Assembly (NCBI GenBank): GCA_022578965.1
Contig: MU400596.1
Span: 124,001-188,000 of the forward strand
Direction: 5' to 3'
Length of the DNA stretch: 64,000 bases
Origin: Xylaria sp. FL1777
Taxonomy: Eukaryota; Ascomycota; Sordariomycetes; Xylariales; Xylariaceae
Shown here in pieces: positions 14,901-30,009 of the stretch. Both the position numbers and the translations under genes were made by a program. Every line of letters begins with the position of its first letter. Position 1 is the stretch's first letter. The notes beneath the pieces were generated by a model. It was not told where the DNA came from. It did no database searches and saw nothing but the letters and a program-made list of their open reading frames with translations.

Positions 14901-17900
14901 AGCCTTAATATAACGCCTTAATTTAAATTGTTTATATTTATGCTATTAATAAGTTGTTTACTAAAAACTAAAATTTGCTTTTTATTAACGAGCTTTTAAA
15001 CTATTTTTCTAAAAAAAAGAGTATTTTTGTTTATTAAAAAATAATGTAATAATAATTCCTTTTTTGGTTTTTCTGTAAAATAAAAGCTGCTTGCATAATT
15101 GTATAAATATATGTCTTAAAGCATTATTTCTTTATGCGCATAAACTTGCATATAAAAAAGAACTTAACCTTTTTTGCTTAATAAGTTTAATAGTAGCTAA
15201 ATAGCATTAAAACTAAAGCAGTTAATTATACATTATAAAAGAACTTTTAATATATAAGTATAAAAGTAATTAAAGTTAACTATAGTTTAGTTTTTTATAA
15301 ATAAATAATAATTTAGCATTTTAAGCAAATTAGCACAAACTTTAATAGCTAAAAGCTTTTAAATAATTATTAGCTTATTAAAAAGCAAAGCTATAAACTT
15401 ATAGAAAACTATATTAGCTTTATTATTTGTTATAAAAAATAGCACAATAAAATCGCTTTTTACTTTTTTTATGTTTTTTTTATAAGGTTATTTTTGTTAA
15501 TATTGCGCTATTTAATCTAGAATTTTCTTTGCAAATACTATAAGTTTATAATGTTTAATTAGCGCTTTTGTTATATAATTTAGCATATAGTATATAATAG
15601 AAAAAGTTTAAAGGCATTTTTGTAAAAATGTAAAGTTATAGTTGCATTAAAATATTAATGCTATAATTAAATTAGTTTTGCTAATACGCAAATAGTTCTT
15701 TTTAATTTTAATAAAGCTATTTTTAGTTACATGTATTGCTTTTATTAACGTTTAAAAATAGCTAAATTAACAAGCTGTTTTTTTATATAGTTTTTTTTAA
15801 CAAGTGTTTATATAAGTATAGCAGTTATTACAAGCATTTAAAAAAGCATACTACTGTTTTATATATAACATTAATAATGTTTTATTAAACTAAAAATGCT
15901 TTAATATATTTAAAACATTAATATAAGTAATAATATAGCTAACATTATTAACTAAATTATTATTTAAACACTATTTTTTTTATTAATATTTTAAATTTTA
16001 ATTATTTAGTAAACATAGCGCACTTTGTTAAAAAAAGAATTTATATAGCTAATAATGCGCTTTTTTAAGCCTGGAATCTTATTAGTAGTTAGGTTATTAA
16101 TTAGTTTATATATTATAATATTGCTAGCTAGCTATAATATTTTATGCAAATAAAAGCTTTTTTAATTATTACTTTTTATTACACTATAATACGTAGCAAC
16201 TTTACTAAATGCTTTAGCTTTTACTACGTTTTTAATAAACATGTTTATATATATTTAAAACATTTAAGCAGCAGCTATAAAATTTTAATATATAGTTTTA
16301 GCAAATTTAAAGCTTTATTAATTATTATTAAAGCTTACTTAATATTTATTTAGTGCTTTAGCTTATGCTAAGTTTTTAAAAAGCACTATTTTAAGGATTA
16401 TAAAGCTGCTTTAATTCTTAAGATTAATAGTAAACTAAATTATAAGTAAGCTATATATAACAATTAGCAACTATAATTAACTTCTAAAAATATTTTTTTG
16501 TTTGCAAAAGTAAAGCTATTTATACTTAATTAATTAAATATTTTTTAATATAGTTTTAATATATAAATTGCTATAATATTTATAATAGCAAACAAAGCGC
16601 TTTTTAGTATTTAAATCTGCTAAGCTTAAAAAGCAGCATGCTTTTTAAATTGCAGCTTATGCGTTTTGTTTAATTAAAGCTTTTAAAATAAAAATGCTAT
16701 TATTTTAAATCTTATTATTTATAAGTAAGAATAAAAAAAAAAGATTTGCTATATAGCAACTTTTATATTGCAAAAAATAACACTAAACTTAAATGTTTTA
16801 GCTAATGTTAGTATTGCAAGTATAAACGTTATTTTTAATAGCAAAAGCGTTTTTATGCTTTTTTTCCTTATATAAAAAGAAATGCAAAAATGCCTTTAAG
16901 TAAAAATCTTTATTAAAACAGTTAGCAAAACTAATATACTACTATATCTTAAAATACTTTATACTATTAATTTTAGCAAAATTAATAGTTTTTGCTATAA
17001 AACAAGCAGTATTAATACTACTTTTAAATAAAGTAATGCTACAAAAACTTATGCTTAACATAGTTCTTTTAATTTTTAAAATAGCGTTTTTATTAATACT
17101 AGTTCTTTAAATATCTTTGTTTTTATTAAATACTATAAATATATTAAACTTTATTAGATTATTCTGTTTTATTAAGCTAGGCTACTATTACTGCTTAGTG
17201 CTAAAAACATATTAAAAGCTTTATAGTTGCTTAATTAATACACTAGAAATAAAGTTTTAGTTAGTTATATAGTTTGCTTAAGCAATATTAAGATTTTTTT
17301 CGGTAAAAATACATATTTTATTTATTAATAATAGTAATATATTATTAACTAAAAAACTAGCTAATGCTGCATTATTAATAAAAATATCTGCATATAATAA
17401 ATTATTAACTTTTAACTAAGCTAAAGCATTTATAACTTATTAATAATATATATATAGTAAATCTTTAACATTTTATAGTTTAAGCTTTATAGTATTTATT
17501 TAAAAAACTTAAACAATATTACGTAAACTAAAAACTGCATAAAATAAAGCAGTAGCAATATATAAGACATTTTGTTTTTAAACTATAATTTGTTTTTTTA
17601 ATTAGCAATAAATATTTGCTAATTGTTTTTAATCTTTAGCATAAAACTTAATAATATATTTATATAAAATATATAAAAAGATTAATTGTTTTTTTATAAA
17701 ACTAAAACAACGTAGCTTTTTAAAATATTAATAAAAACAGCTTGTATTAAAATAATTAGCTATAGCATATTTTAGCATTTGCTTAGCGTTAATAAATCTA
17801 ATGCAAAATAAGCATATTTATACGAGCTGCTTTTTAGTTTTTATAGTACGTAAGAAATATAAGCAGCATTAAATAACCTTTATAAAATTTTTGTTCTAGT

Positions 17901-19883
17901 TTAAATCAGTATTACTAACTTAGTTAATTTAGCGTATTAAATTATTGCATAAATATTATTAGCAAATAACGCAAAAATTAAAAAAAAAATAAGTATTACT
18001 TATAATATTTTATGCACGTTAAATAATTTTTGCTTAACAGTTAAATTAAACTAATTTATACTAATTAAAATTAATACTAAATAGTTTATAATATTTATAC
18101 TTTTTTTCTATAGCGTTTATGTGTTAAAACAAAACTTTAGTTCTTTTATAAGCAACTTTAATAAAAAGTTATGCTATAAAATAGTTATTACATAAAACTT
18201 TACAAAAGAATTGTTCTAAAACTAAACATACTAAGTTTTAATACTGTTTTATTTAGCATAATAATTACTAATAATTTAAAGTTCTTTTAACTAATATTGT
18301 TTTTTAAAGCAAAATAAAACATTATATAATAATAAAAAAGCAAGTTTAGCAATAAAAAAGTTAAGGTTATATTAAACGTTATTAATAAATTAAACAAAAA
18401 AAAACTTTTAGCCGTAAAAAATAAAAATAGCGCAAAATATATTTGTTTTTATAGTTTAAGACTTACAAATAAAATAAATTTGTTTAATTAATTTTAAAAA
18501 ATTAAACAACTAGTAAGCTGCACTACAAAATTAAAAGTATTTAAAGTTTGCTTTTTTATATTAATAATTTATATATTAGCAAATCTAAAGGCATTAAAAA
18601 CTTATATTTTAGATAAACTATTATAAAAGTGTTTATAGATTATTATGTTGCAATAAGTTATTAAACCAGAAAAAGTCCAAAGTTTAAATAACAAAAATAT
18701 TACAACTAGTTTTTTAGCAAAGCATTATGCTAGTTATATAAGTAGTAGTTAAGTTAATATTATATAATAAGAAAAAAAAACGGTTATATATTAATTACTT
18801 CTATTAAAAATTAAGTATAATATAAACTATTTTTATATAGCATTTCTATAGTTTTTATTACTTATAAAAAATACGCTAAGTTTAACAGTGCTAATACTTT
18901 GATTTAAAATAGCTATAATATAACACTAAACTAGGTTTAAAAATGTAATAGCTATTTAAATTATGTTTAAATAGTTAAGCTATAAAATCTTAGTATTTAA
19001 GCAATAAACCTAAAAGTAAGCAACGTTTAGATTTAAACAAAAAAGCATCCGTTAGCATAGTTTTAAATTCTTTTAAAAAACCTGGTTTAATTTATAGCTT
19101 TATATGCTTTTATATCCGAAATAATTTATTAGCTGTTTATTGTTTTATAAAACCCTTTGTATTATATAATAATACAAGGCACAAATGCATAAAAATAAAC
19201 AAGTTTTAATAAAACTATACTTTAACCTTTTTTAAACGTAAAGCAATACTTATGTTTTTTTAACCTTATTATTAAAGTATTTAATATAAAATATATAACT
19301 ACTTAACAATATTTAAACAATAGCAATTATTTATTTAAACTTTTTAAAATACTAGCTAAATAAAATTATTTATATTAATATAATTAATTATATAACTAAC
19401 TAATTATTGCTTAATTAAGTACAACATTTTATATAATTTTATTGCTAATAATATATAAACAAAATAACTTTTAAAGCTATTTAATTAAACTTTATACCTT
19501 TTTTATGTTTTAATTATTATTGTAGCTTTTAAAGGCTTAACTTTAGTTATAAAAAAAGCTTAAAAAATAAAACTATTTGTAACTTTTAATATAGATTTTT
19601 TAACCTAAATACTAGAATTAATTTAGTTTTAACTTGTTGTTTTTTTAAACTTAAAATTTACTAAATATGCTTTTAGTATTATAATAATATATGCTAATAT
19701 TAATTCTATGCTTAAAATTCCTAAAAATAACATAATTAATAAATTATATTTAGCATAGCGTAGTTTTGTAGCTTTTAGATCTTTTAAATTAAAAAAATAA
19801 AAAACAATAAAAAAGTGCTAATTTATTTTTAAACAATAAATAAGTAATAAAAAATTTAATGCCTTCTGTTTTATTATTACAAT

Positions 19884-19983
19884 AAAACTACAAAATAGCA
19901 CGCGCTGCTAAATATAAAACTACAAAATAGCACGCATTACTAAATAAAATAAAGCTACAAAATAGCACATGTTACTAAGTATA
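19884..19983. repeat. Tandem repeat, about 33-35 bp unit, three copies
   Basis: Three successive units share the core ctacaaaatagca, followed by c(g/a)(c/t)g and a (g/a)ctacta-like tail, starting near 19,884, 19,917 and 19,952. A looser fourth copy (actataaaatagcatgcgtta) lies near 20,145. The cores keep CG and CA dinucleotides that are scarce in the surrounding DNA. Confidence 0.75.
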
Positions 19984-22900
19984 AGATTATAATATAATAT
20001 ATGCTAATAATGCTTAATATTTATAGTTAAATTTCCTAAAAAAAAAAAAAAAGAATTAATGCTTTTTGTTTTATTGTTTTAATATACTTATATATTATTA
20101 GTGCTTAGTTTAATGTTTAAAAGTTAATTTTTTAATAAAATAATACTATAAAATAGCATGCGTTATTTATATATTATGTTTGCAGTTAAATCTTAATTAT
20201 ATATTATATAATACTAAATCTATAAGTTTTAATAAAAAGAAAGTCTTAAAGTTTATAAACCTATAAAAGCTATTATAACATATTTTTATATAGTAATAAA
20301 TTTTACTAATAGTTTGATTTGCTTACTTTATATAAGCTTTTTAAATAGTAATAGCATAAGCATTATTGCTTTGTTTTATTTTTTTCTGTTTTTTTTTTGT
20401 TTACTTTTGTTAGTTTTATTTTAAGTTATAGTTTTTACCCTTTAAGTTAGTTACTTTTTATATAATTGTATTATAACATTTATAAGTATTTATTGCTTAA
20501 TTATACTTTTAAAGGTAGCTTAATACTATATAACCAATTTTATAAATTTATGTAAAATGTTTTTAAAATAATTAATTAAGCTAGTAATTAGTAAACTAAA
20601 CTATTATAAAGCTTTACTAATATATATAGCAATTTTAACACTTAATAATAAATTAAACCTAGTTAAAAATGTTTATTTGATTTAAAACTAAAACATTATA
20701 AATAGCTTAATAATAACTAATGCTTTAGCTTTATAAAAAGTAAAATATTATGTATAATTAGCACTTTTATTATAGTTTATACTTTAATTTTTTTTTAGCT
20801 GCTTAAAAATCTAAAGAAATAGTTTAATGTTTTTTTACTAAAGTTTATAAAATATTATATTAAAGTTATAGCTTTTAAATTTTCTTAAAATTTATAAAAC
20901 TAGTTTTACTAGTTTATTTGCTAAACTTTTAGCTTTATACTTAATATATTATGCTTAGCAGTTTTAAAGTATAATTTTTAGTATGCTTTTATTTTTTTAA
21001 CAAGTATTATATGCGTATATATATATATATATACTTACATTAGATAGCTTTCTTAAAAATAACTATACTATATAATAGTTTTTTTATTGCTTTTTTTATA
21101 CCTTTTATTATAGCTTTTATTTTTTTTTATTAAATATTTTAAACTTTATTATAAATTTAAAAGCATAAATTTAATGCAACTAATCTTTTTTTTTTATAAG
21201 TTGCAACTATGTTTTATTATTTTCTTTATTTTTTATAATAGTAAGCCGGTTTAATAATATAACTTATAATATATAAGATTACTTAAATACAAAATATAAT
21301 ATAAAACTTAAGTTTGCTAGCTATTTAAAAATAGTTATTAATTAATATAGTGCTTTAGTATATAATACTATTTTTGTTTAGTTAAGCATATACTAATATA
21401 GAATAACTATAGCAAGCAGCTTAACATATTATAATGCGTTCTTTTTTACTTGTATTAACCTTTGTTTTAAACAAATTACTTTAGAACTAATAAAAATACT
21501 GTATTAATAAGTAATATCTTAAATTATTTAAAAATCTTTATAAAACTTAGTATATTTATTTTTAGTATTAAATAAAACGATTTAAATTAATATTAGCTTT
21601 TTGTAGCAACTATAACTAGTGTTATAAATTATATATATATTTAACTTACTTAAAAATAAAAACAAAAAGCATTAATTTTTTTTTTATTTGTTTTTTGTAA
21701 TATAACCTAAAGACTAAAGGTTTAGTTTTTGCTTTTGCAGTTATTATTATTTTAACTAAAGTTAACAAAAAACAATAAGTACTAATGTTAGCTTTAATTT
21801 ATATGCTTAGCTTAGCATAACATATTGCTAAAAAAGTATTTAGTAATGCAATTTGCTATTAATATATTAATATAATAAATATTATTAATTTTATTAATTA
21901 TAACAAAAAAAACTTAAATATTAAAAATATAAACTTAATAACTTTTATTACTAGTAAAAATAAAAAAAACTTTATATTTTATATTATAGCTAATATAATT
22001 AAGTTTGCTAGTACTAAAAAGCTAGGTTTGCTATTTATAGCTAGTTTGTTATTATTACATTGCTAAAAGCATATTTAAAAATAATTAACATTTATTATAG
22101 CATTAAAACATACTAATATAACTATAACTACTATTAAAAAAAACATAGCTAACTTAAAAACTAAAACTTTGCTTTATACTTCTTAAATTGCAAAATTTAT
22201 TAATAAAAGCTTATTTATTATTTAGTTGCTTACTATACTAATACTTTTTAAGCACTTTATTTTTAAAAATAGAAATATAATTAATGCTAAAACTAAAAGT
22301 GTTTTTTGTATATTTTTTAGTTAAAGCTTTACTAAAACAACAATATTAATAATAAACGCTTTAAATATAATATTATTTTTTAATATTACTAATATAAATA
22401 TTTTAGCATTTTTAACTTGGTTTACTAATTTAAAAATAACTAATAAAAATAATATTAACTTTAATTTAGCTTTAAATAAAAATAATAATAATAAAGCTAT
22501 TACTTTTATATATAATTTTCGTAAAAGGGCTTATGCAACCGATAAAAGTATAGAAAATAATATATTGCTTATAATTATACGTTGCTTAAAACGCAGTATT
22601 TTAAAGGCCTATAAAAAAAAAGCAATAATTAAAAAGAAAAAATAATGGATTTTTTTGTTATATTTTAGCATAAATCAATAAATGTTTTTTTTTTAAGCTA
22701 TAAGTTCTGTTTTTTGTTTATTAAGTTATATTAAAAAAAATTATAAAATTTTGTTGTATATTATTATTATAGCTATACTACTACTTACTTTATATAATAT
22801 AATATTACTGTTTATTTTTAACTTTGCTTTTGCTTATATTTATTTATATTTAGCTACATTTATACTAATATATTTAACTTTTTATATAAGTTCTAAAACT

Positions 22901-23940
22901 ATTCTTAAAATATATTTTATTATATATTTATTAAGTTAACAAAGCTAAACTATTATAATATATATTTTAAGTTATATAAAGCTTTAAAACAGATTAAAAA
23001 AAAAAAATATTTATTTTTTTTGATTTGCTATTATATTGTTAAAAATATGTTAAATATAAATAATATTATTAAACTAATGTTTTAAAATGTTGATTTTATT
23101 AAGCTTTTTAATAACTTTTTCTTTATTTTTTCTTTAGTTTTATATATATATTTTTGCTGCTACTAATACTATATTTTGCATTATATAATTTTTTAAGTTG
23201 TTTAAAAACATTAAAAAAATATATAGCTAATAAAACTTATTTTTAGCTTTTTTTTTTATTGCTTGCTATTATACCTTAGTGCTTTGCTATGCTATATAAA
23301 GTAATAGTTTAAAAATTAGTTTTTATACTTAAGTATAGCTACATACTTACTTATAATAGTAGTTTTTAAACAAGCAGCTATATATTTTACTATAAATTTT
23401 ACTAAAGGTTAAAAAAATAATATATAATAAAATTAATAAATAAAAAATATAATAAATATACTTTGATTTATTTTATTTAATTAAAACTTATATTTTTAAA
23501 ACAATTATTGTTATATTAAATATAATATATACTATTATTGTTAATTTTGCAACAATAACGTTATTTTATAATAATTATTTATATTAATAAAACTTATTAT
23601 AGAACTACTAAATATAATAAAGCATATTAATTATATTTTTAGTTTACTTGTTGTTTATTTATAGTTAATTTTTTTGCATAAGCTTAAACAGCTATATTAG
23701 TTGTTTTTATTTAGCTAAGTTGCTTACTTTTGCATACTTAAATATATTTTTATTTTTGCTTTTTTTTTCTTTTGGCTGTTATATATATATTTTACTTACT
23801 TTTTAGTACTTTTGTTTTATTTGCTTAAACAAAGAACTATAATAGTTCTGTTTTAATTTTTGTATTTATATATAATTTTTAAAAAGCTATATATTAGCAA
23901 TAAAGTTTAGCTTTTTTTATAGTAATAATTATATTAGCTA

Positions 23941-24310
23941 TTATATTTATATAACTTGCTGCTATTTTAAGATTACGCAAAAATAATTAGCTATATATAG
24001 AAAATTTATACTATTAGCTATTAATATATAAAGCTTGCAATACTTAAGCTATAGCTTTTTTTGCTTTTTTTAAATGCTATTATAATGCACGCTTTGCTAT
24101 AAAGATTATACGTTAAAATACCTCTTTTTTTAAAGCTTTAAAACTATAAGCCAAGCAATAGCCCTACTTTTGCGCTTTTTTGCTTAACTTTTAAACATAA
24201 TAATTATAAATGCGTTTATTATTAAAAAGCGCGTTATTTTAAGCAAACTTATTAATAATAAACTTAAACTAAAGCTTTTTTATATTATAAGCTAGCTTAA
24301 TTTACTTAGT
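23941..24310 (+). repeat. Diverged direct repeat C, copy 1
   Basis: Matches 26,106-26,400 in the same orientation. Both begin with ttatatttatataa, pass through cgcaaaaataattagctata and ttaaagctttaaaa, and end with tattataagctagcttaa. Copy 1 has about 60 extra bases near 24,010-24,085. The differences are mainly C/T and G/A, as expected for two copies decayed independently by RIP. Confidence 0.8.
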
Positions 24311-24713
24311 ACGCTATTAAAAATGTTTATTTTTAAAGTAAAGTTAAGTTATAAAAAAATAGCTATTAAATTATAGTTATAAGTAAAAGCTTAATATTAT
24401 TAATTCTTAAGTTCTTTTAAAAAATATTAAAAGAAAACTTATTTTTATATAGTAAATATTAGATTATTTTTTTATAATTAAGCTTTTTTTATTTTGCTGT
24501 AACTTTAGTTCTTAATAAAATAACTCTTTTTAAAGTGCTTTGTTTTTAAAGCATAATAGCGCTTTTTTTTTTAAGTTTATTAAATGCTTTAGTGCATAAA
24601 GCATAGTTTGCAATTATTAAAAATATTTTAGTTTGCAAAGTTAGCTGCTTTTGCTTTTTTTTTTCTTTTTTTTTCTTTTAAGCGTTTTATTATTTAGGTT
24701 TTTGTTCTTTAAG

Positions 24714-25045
24714 ATTACTAAAAAGGCACTTTTGCTTTTTTTGCTAGCTTTTTTTTTTTTACCTGCTTTTTTTTTTTTTTTTTTTTTTTATATTTTGGTA
24801 ATTATTTTTTTTGGTATTTTTAATAATATTTTAATATTTAAGTTTATTAAATTTTTTTTTTTTTTTTTTATTTTTTTTTTTTATGTTTTTATTTTTTAAT
24901 ATTACTAAAAAGGCACTTTTGCTTTTTTTTCTAGCTTTTTTTTTTTTACCTGCTTTTTTTTTTTTTTTTTTTTTTTCTCTTTTGCTAATTATTTTTGTTG
25001 CTATTTTTAATACTAGTTTAATAGTTACGTTTATTAACTTGTTTT
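24714..25045 (+). repeat. Tandem duplication, about 187 bp, with long poly-T tracts
   Basis: Two units begin with attactaaaaaggcactttt, at 24,714 and 24,901. Each continues with gctttttt, a (g)ctagc motif, a T tract, acctgc, a longer T tract and a taattattttt-like segment. A third, inverted copy lies at 36,661-36,743. The 82-codon open frame across the first unit is only poly-Phe/Leu from the T tracts, not a gene. Confidence 0.8.
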
Positions 25046-25068
25046 GTTTGTTTTTTATTTAGTTGTTT

Positions 25069-25615
25069 AGCAAAAGACCTTTAAGCTTAGCTACTTAATT
25101 TTAAATAAAAATAATAGTTAAAAACCTATTATTACTATTAAATAAACAGATTACTTTAAGCATGCAGAACTTACTAAAAAATCTAAACCTTAAAATGCTT
25201 CTAGCAAAAAACCTTTAAGCTTAGCTACTTAATTTTAAACAAAAACAATAGCTAAAAACTTGCTATTATTATTAAATAAATTACTTTAAGTATATAAAAT
25301 TTATTAAATAATTTAAACTTTAAGTTGCTTATATAAATAAAAGCTTATAATTTATTTAAAAAAAATTACGTTAAATATAAAAAGCAAATAAAACGTAAAG
25401 TTTAATTAAGTTTATAGGTTTTTTTAAACAAAAATAATAGCTAAAAACCTGCTATTATTATTAAATAGATTACTTTAAGCATGCAAAACTTATTAAACAA
25501 TTTAAACTTTAAGTTATTTGCATAAGCAAAAGCTTATAATTTATTTAAAAAAGATTGCGCTAAATATAAAAAGCAAATAAAACATAAAGTTTAATTAAGT
25601 TTATAAGTTTTTTTT
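25069..25615 (+). repeat. Nested tandem repeat, three units
   Basis: The opening agcaaaa(g/a)acctttaagc occurs at 25,069 and 25,203 (offset 134). A longer unit beginning ttttaaacaaaaa occurs at 25,233 and 25,422 (offset 189). The longer unit carries taatagctaaaaac, tgctattattattaaat, actttaag and taaagtttaattaagtttat in the same order. Stepwise tandem duplication later decayed is the simplest reading. Confidence 0.8.
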
Positions 25616-26105
25616 ATTAAAGCTATAACTATTTATAAAGCTAAAAAAAAAATTTATGCTAGTTTTAAACTTTTTTTTTATAAACGTTAAATTAATAGCA
25701 GGTTTAATAGCTTAAAAATAATACTATATGCTATAAGTAATGCTTGTTTAAGCTTTATAGTTAAACATTTTGCTAAAAAACAGTATAGCTAAAGTGCTTA
25801 TATTATTACTAAAAATAAAAGCATTTATAGCTTAAAAAGCTATTATAATAATAAAAGTATTAATAACTGTTTTTATAAAAGTGCAGCTAAAAGTAATAAT
25901 ATTTTTGTTATTTTTTTAAAGCATTAATATTATAGCTATAACTTTAGCTTTTTTTATAATAAAATGCTTACTAAAAGTTTTAGCATTATTATTTAAGCTA
26001 TTATTCTTATTATTATTAAAAAAATCTAGTAAAGCAAAAGCAGCTAATATAATATATTTATAGCTTTATACTTTAGTACTAAATGTTTAATTACGTTAGT
26101 TATTA

Positions 26106-26400
26106 TTATATTTATATAATTTACTGCTATTTTAAAATTGCGCAAAAATAATTAGCTATATATAAACGTTATTATAATATATATTGCTTTATAAAAATTA
26201 TGCGTTAAAATACTTTTTTTTTTAAAGCTTTAAAATTATAAGCTAAATAATAGCTTTGCTTTTATGTTTATTTGCTTAACCTTTAAATATAATACAAACG
26301 TGTTTATTATTAAAAAGTATATTATTTTAAGCAAACTTATTAATAATAAACTTAAGCTAAAGCTTTTTTATATTATAAGCTAGCTTAATTTATTTAATAT
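26106..26400 (+). repeat. Diverged direct repeat C, copy 2
   Basis: Second copy of the repeat at 23,941-24,310, same strand, slightly more AT-rich and lacking the internal extra segment. The two lie about 2.2 kb apart and bracket the poly-T and tandem-unit region at 24.7-25.6 kb. Confidence 0.8.
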
Positions 26401-26709
26401 ATGTATTACTGTTTTAGCTATTAAAATACTTAATTATATATTGCTACAAACTTTAGAAAATTAAAAGTATAAATATTCTTTAAAAAAAAATGAAAAAAAG
26501 AAAAAACGTATAGCAGCTAATAAAAAAAAGCAAAAAAAAAAAGCTAAAGCTTATGTAGCTTTTATACTAAAAACAAAAACAAAAATGTTAATATTTTTTA
26601 TGCTAAAGTAAAAAAAGCACAAATAATTAAGCAAAGCAAAAAAGCTTGCTTGTTAGCTTGCATAATAAGCAAGCTTTAATAAAAATAAGCTAGCTAATAT
26701 TTTTTTATT

Positions 26710-27263
26710 GCTTATAAGCATTATATAAAAAGCTTAGCTATAAAAAAGTTAATTTAATAAGCAATAGTAAAAATTAAAACTTTTATTTAAAACATAAGAA
26801 CTTAAAAAGCTAAAAATTAACTTAAAAGCAAACTTATAAGCAATAAAAAAAGCATAGCTAAAAAAGATCTAATATTAAAACTGAACTTTTAGCTAAAAAA
26901 GTAATTAAAAAAGAAAAAACTTAAAATTACGCTTAAAGAAAAATAAATAAGCATATAAATTTAAACTAAAATAAGCAGCAATTATTTAGCTATAGCTAAA
27001 CAAAAGCTTAGCAAAAATAAAGCTTTTAAAAAGTATAATAAGCTACTAAAGCATAAAGTAGCTATAGTAATATAAATATATACTAAAAAAATAAGTTTAA
27101 AGGCGTTTTTATATAAAAGAAAAGTTTTAAGCTTTTTTATGCTTTTTTGCAAATATGCAAAAAAAGAAAAAACTTTTTAATACGTAGTTCTGCATTATAA
27201 CTTATTATAAAAAAAAAAAAAGCAGCTATAAAAAAGCTTTATAGCTAAGCTGCTATAAACTAA
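26710..27263 (+). repeat. Diverged direct repeat D, copy 1
   Basis: About 550 bp matching 35,991-36,546 in the same orientation. Shared landmarks in order: ttataagcattatataaaaa, aaaacttttattta, a lysine-codon-like aaaaag-rich stretch, a palindrome around gcaaatatgc, ttataactta, and a final aaaaagctttata with ctataaac. Differences are mostly transitions. The content is A-rich and encodes nothing readable. Confidence 0.85.
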
Positions 27264-29956
27264 AAAAAACCTAAAGGTAGCTAACGCAATAAAAAAGCAA
27301 CTAAATAAATTATAAAAAGTATTGCAACGCTACTAATTTTTTTTTTTTAAAAACAATAATAATAAAAATATATAAAAAAAACAACATTATAATAAAAAAC
27401 TTTTCTTAAAAAAAAAGAAAAAAGCTTTATAAAAAGGACAAAAATATAAATAAAGTATATAAAGCTTTTAAAAAGAGAATAAAAATTAATAAAGTATATA
27501 AAGTATTTTAAAGCAAAGCAAAAACTAATAAAATATATAAAGCTCTAAAAAAAAAACAAAAATAAATAAAAAAGCATAAGCGTTTAAAAGTATATAGTTT
27601 ACTAAAAAAAAGAAACTTTATAAGTTCTTAAGTATATAATAAGCTTTTATAAGAAATATAATTGCTATTAAAAAAAATAAATAGCAAATTATAAATATAA
27701 TATTGCAGCTTTAACTTTAATAATATAAAAATTGTTTTAAGTTTTAAGAAAGCTATAATTATAAAAGTTTTAACTTAAGGCTATTAAAAAAAAAATAAAA
27801 TATAAAATAATAATAAAACAAGTATATAGCACTATTAACTATAAAATAGTATAAAAAAAGCTATTTAGTAGTAAAGCTTTATAGTTATATGTTTGCTTTA
27901 ATAAATAGTTATAATATATAATAGCTAATATAGTTTTTTATAAAACTTAAAACGCTAAATTAACTTTTTAGTTATATAGCACTTTAGTATGCATAAGTTT
28001 TTAATAGAAATAAATAATAAAAGTAAACATTATATTATAAAAAAAACTAACTTTATAGTTTTTTGCTTTAATAAAAAATAAAATAAACATAACGCAGTAT
28101 AAAAAATTAGCTTATTTTTTTTGCTGCTTAGTACTACTAATATATACGCTTTAAAAACCTTTAAGTTTTATAAACTTATAAATAAAAACAAACATAGTTT
28201 AAAAGCTTGCTTAACTTTATTGCTTTTTTTTACTTTTTTTATGCATTTTTTTGCGCAAGAACTAAAATAAATAGTAAACTAAACTAATAAAACAAAACAT
28301 AATTAATAGCTTTAGTTGCTTTAGCTTAATAAAAAAAGCTTAGTTAGCTATGTTTTTTAATAGCATATAATATATAAAAAAAAGTTACTTTATTTAACTA
28401 TTAATTATAAAAAGTAAAACAAATTTAGCTAGCTAAAAATATAGTAGCAGCTAAATATATAGTAATAACTAAATATTAAAAAATAACTAAATAGCAATTA
28501 TAAAGCAAAATAAGCTTACTAAGCAAATAATAAAGCATTTAAGTTGCTTAATTAAAATATATAATAATGTTTTAAAAGTTATAATATATAAAAAATTAAA
28601 TATTAATAAATTTAAGATAGCTTAGCTAGTAAATATTTAAAAAAAGCAGTAAGTTATTAATGCAGTAAACAAAAAGAGTAATAGCTATACAAAAAAGCAC
28701 TGCTAGTAATATATTACTAAAGTTTTTATTTATTTAAGCTATAAAGTTTTAAAAGTATTAATTAGCAGTAAACTAAGCAAAGCTAAAGCAAGCATAAAGC
28801 ATGCTTTTTATAAAAATTAGCTTTAGTTCTTATTTTTAGTTTATATAAGCTATAAAAAATTTAGCAAAAAGTTATAAAGTATTAATGCTACGCTATTAAA
28901 CCTTAAAAGCTAAACAACGCATAATAGTTTAAGTAGCTTTATATATATAAGCTACATTAAGTGTATTATTAGCATTACATTATAAAATATAGCTAGTAAA
29001 AAAGTTATATTTTTAAAATATAAAAGCTAAGCTAAAAAAGCTTGCTTAGATTTTAAAGCTATAAAAAATAGCAGCTAGTTTTTAATACTTAAGTATATTA
29101 AAAACGTAAGCTTATGTTTTTATTTTTAGCTTAGCTAGCTTTATTAGCATACTATAAGCATTATAGCTTTTTAAACATAGTTACTGTTTTAATTATTAAT
29201 AAACAAAAGTGCTTTTGCTTTAAATATATAAGCTTAAAGGTATTTATTGCATATAAACATTAGTAATATTTTTTAATAAAAGTTAAAAAATGCTATTTTT
29301 ACAAGTTGCGTAATATAAAAAAGTTGTTTAAAAAAACGTATAAGCAATAAAGTATAGTATTAAAAAGTACTTAAAAGAAAAAAAATATATAAGTGCGTGC
29401 TTAAGTAAAAAAAAAAAAAAAAAAAAAACTTAGTGCTTAAATACGTAAGTATAAAAATATAAATATACGCAAATAAAAAAGAAAGTAAAACTAGCAATAA
29501 AGCTATAAAAGCAATTAAAATTATATAACGGCGTATTTTTGTTTTAGTATTTGCTAACAAATTTAACTAGCATAAAGTAAATATTTTAGCGCAATAAAAC
29601 AAAATACTTAGCAAAAAGAACTAGTTTAGTAAAAAAAAAGAAATCTAAAGTATAATATATTTGCTTAAAAAAAAAAAATAGTTTTGCAATATAAAATTAG
29701 CAATAAAAAGATATATTAAGATTACGTACTTATTTAGCTTGTTTTATAGCTGCATATTTTATTGCATTAGTAAATAAAAAAACAGCAAAAATATTAAAAG
29801 AAATAGTTAAATAAAGGCAGTAAATATTACTAAAATATTATTGCAAAAAATTAAAAAATATAGTATTAAATAGTACATAGTAAATAATATAGTACGGAAT
29901 TTAATAAAAAAAAATAAATAAAGCAAAAAAATAAGACTTTATTAAATAAATAAGTA

Positions 29957-29966
29957 TTTATATATA

Positions 29967-30009
<43 letters not shown>

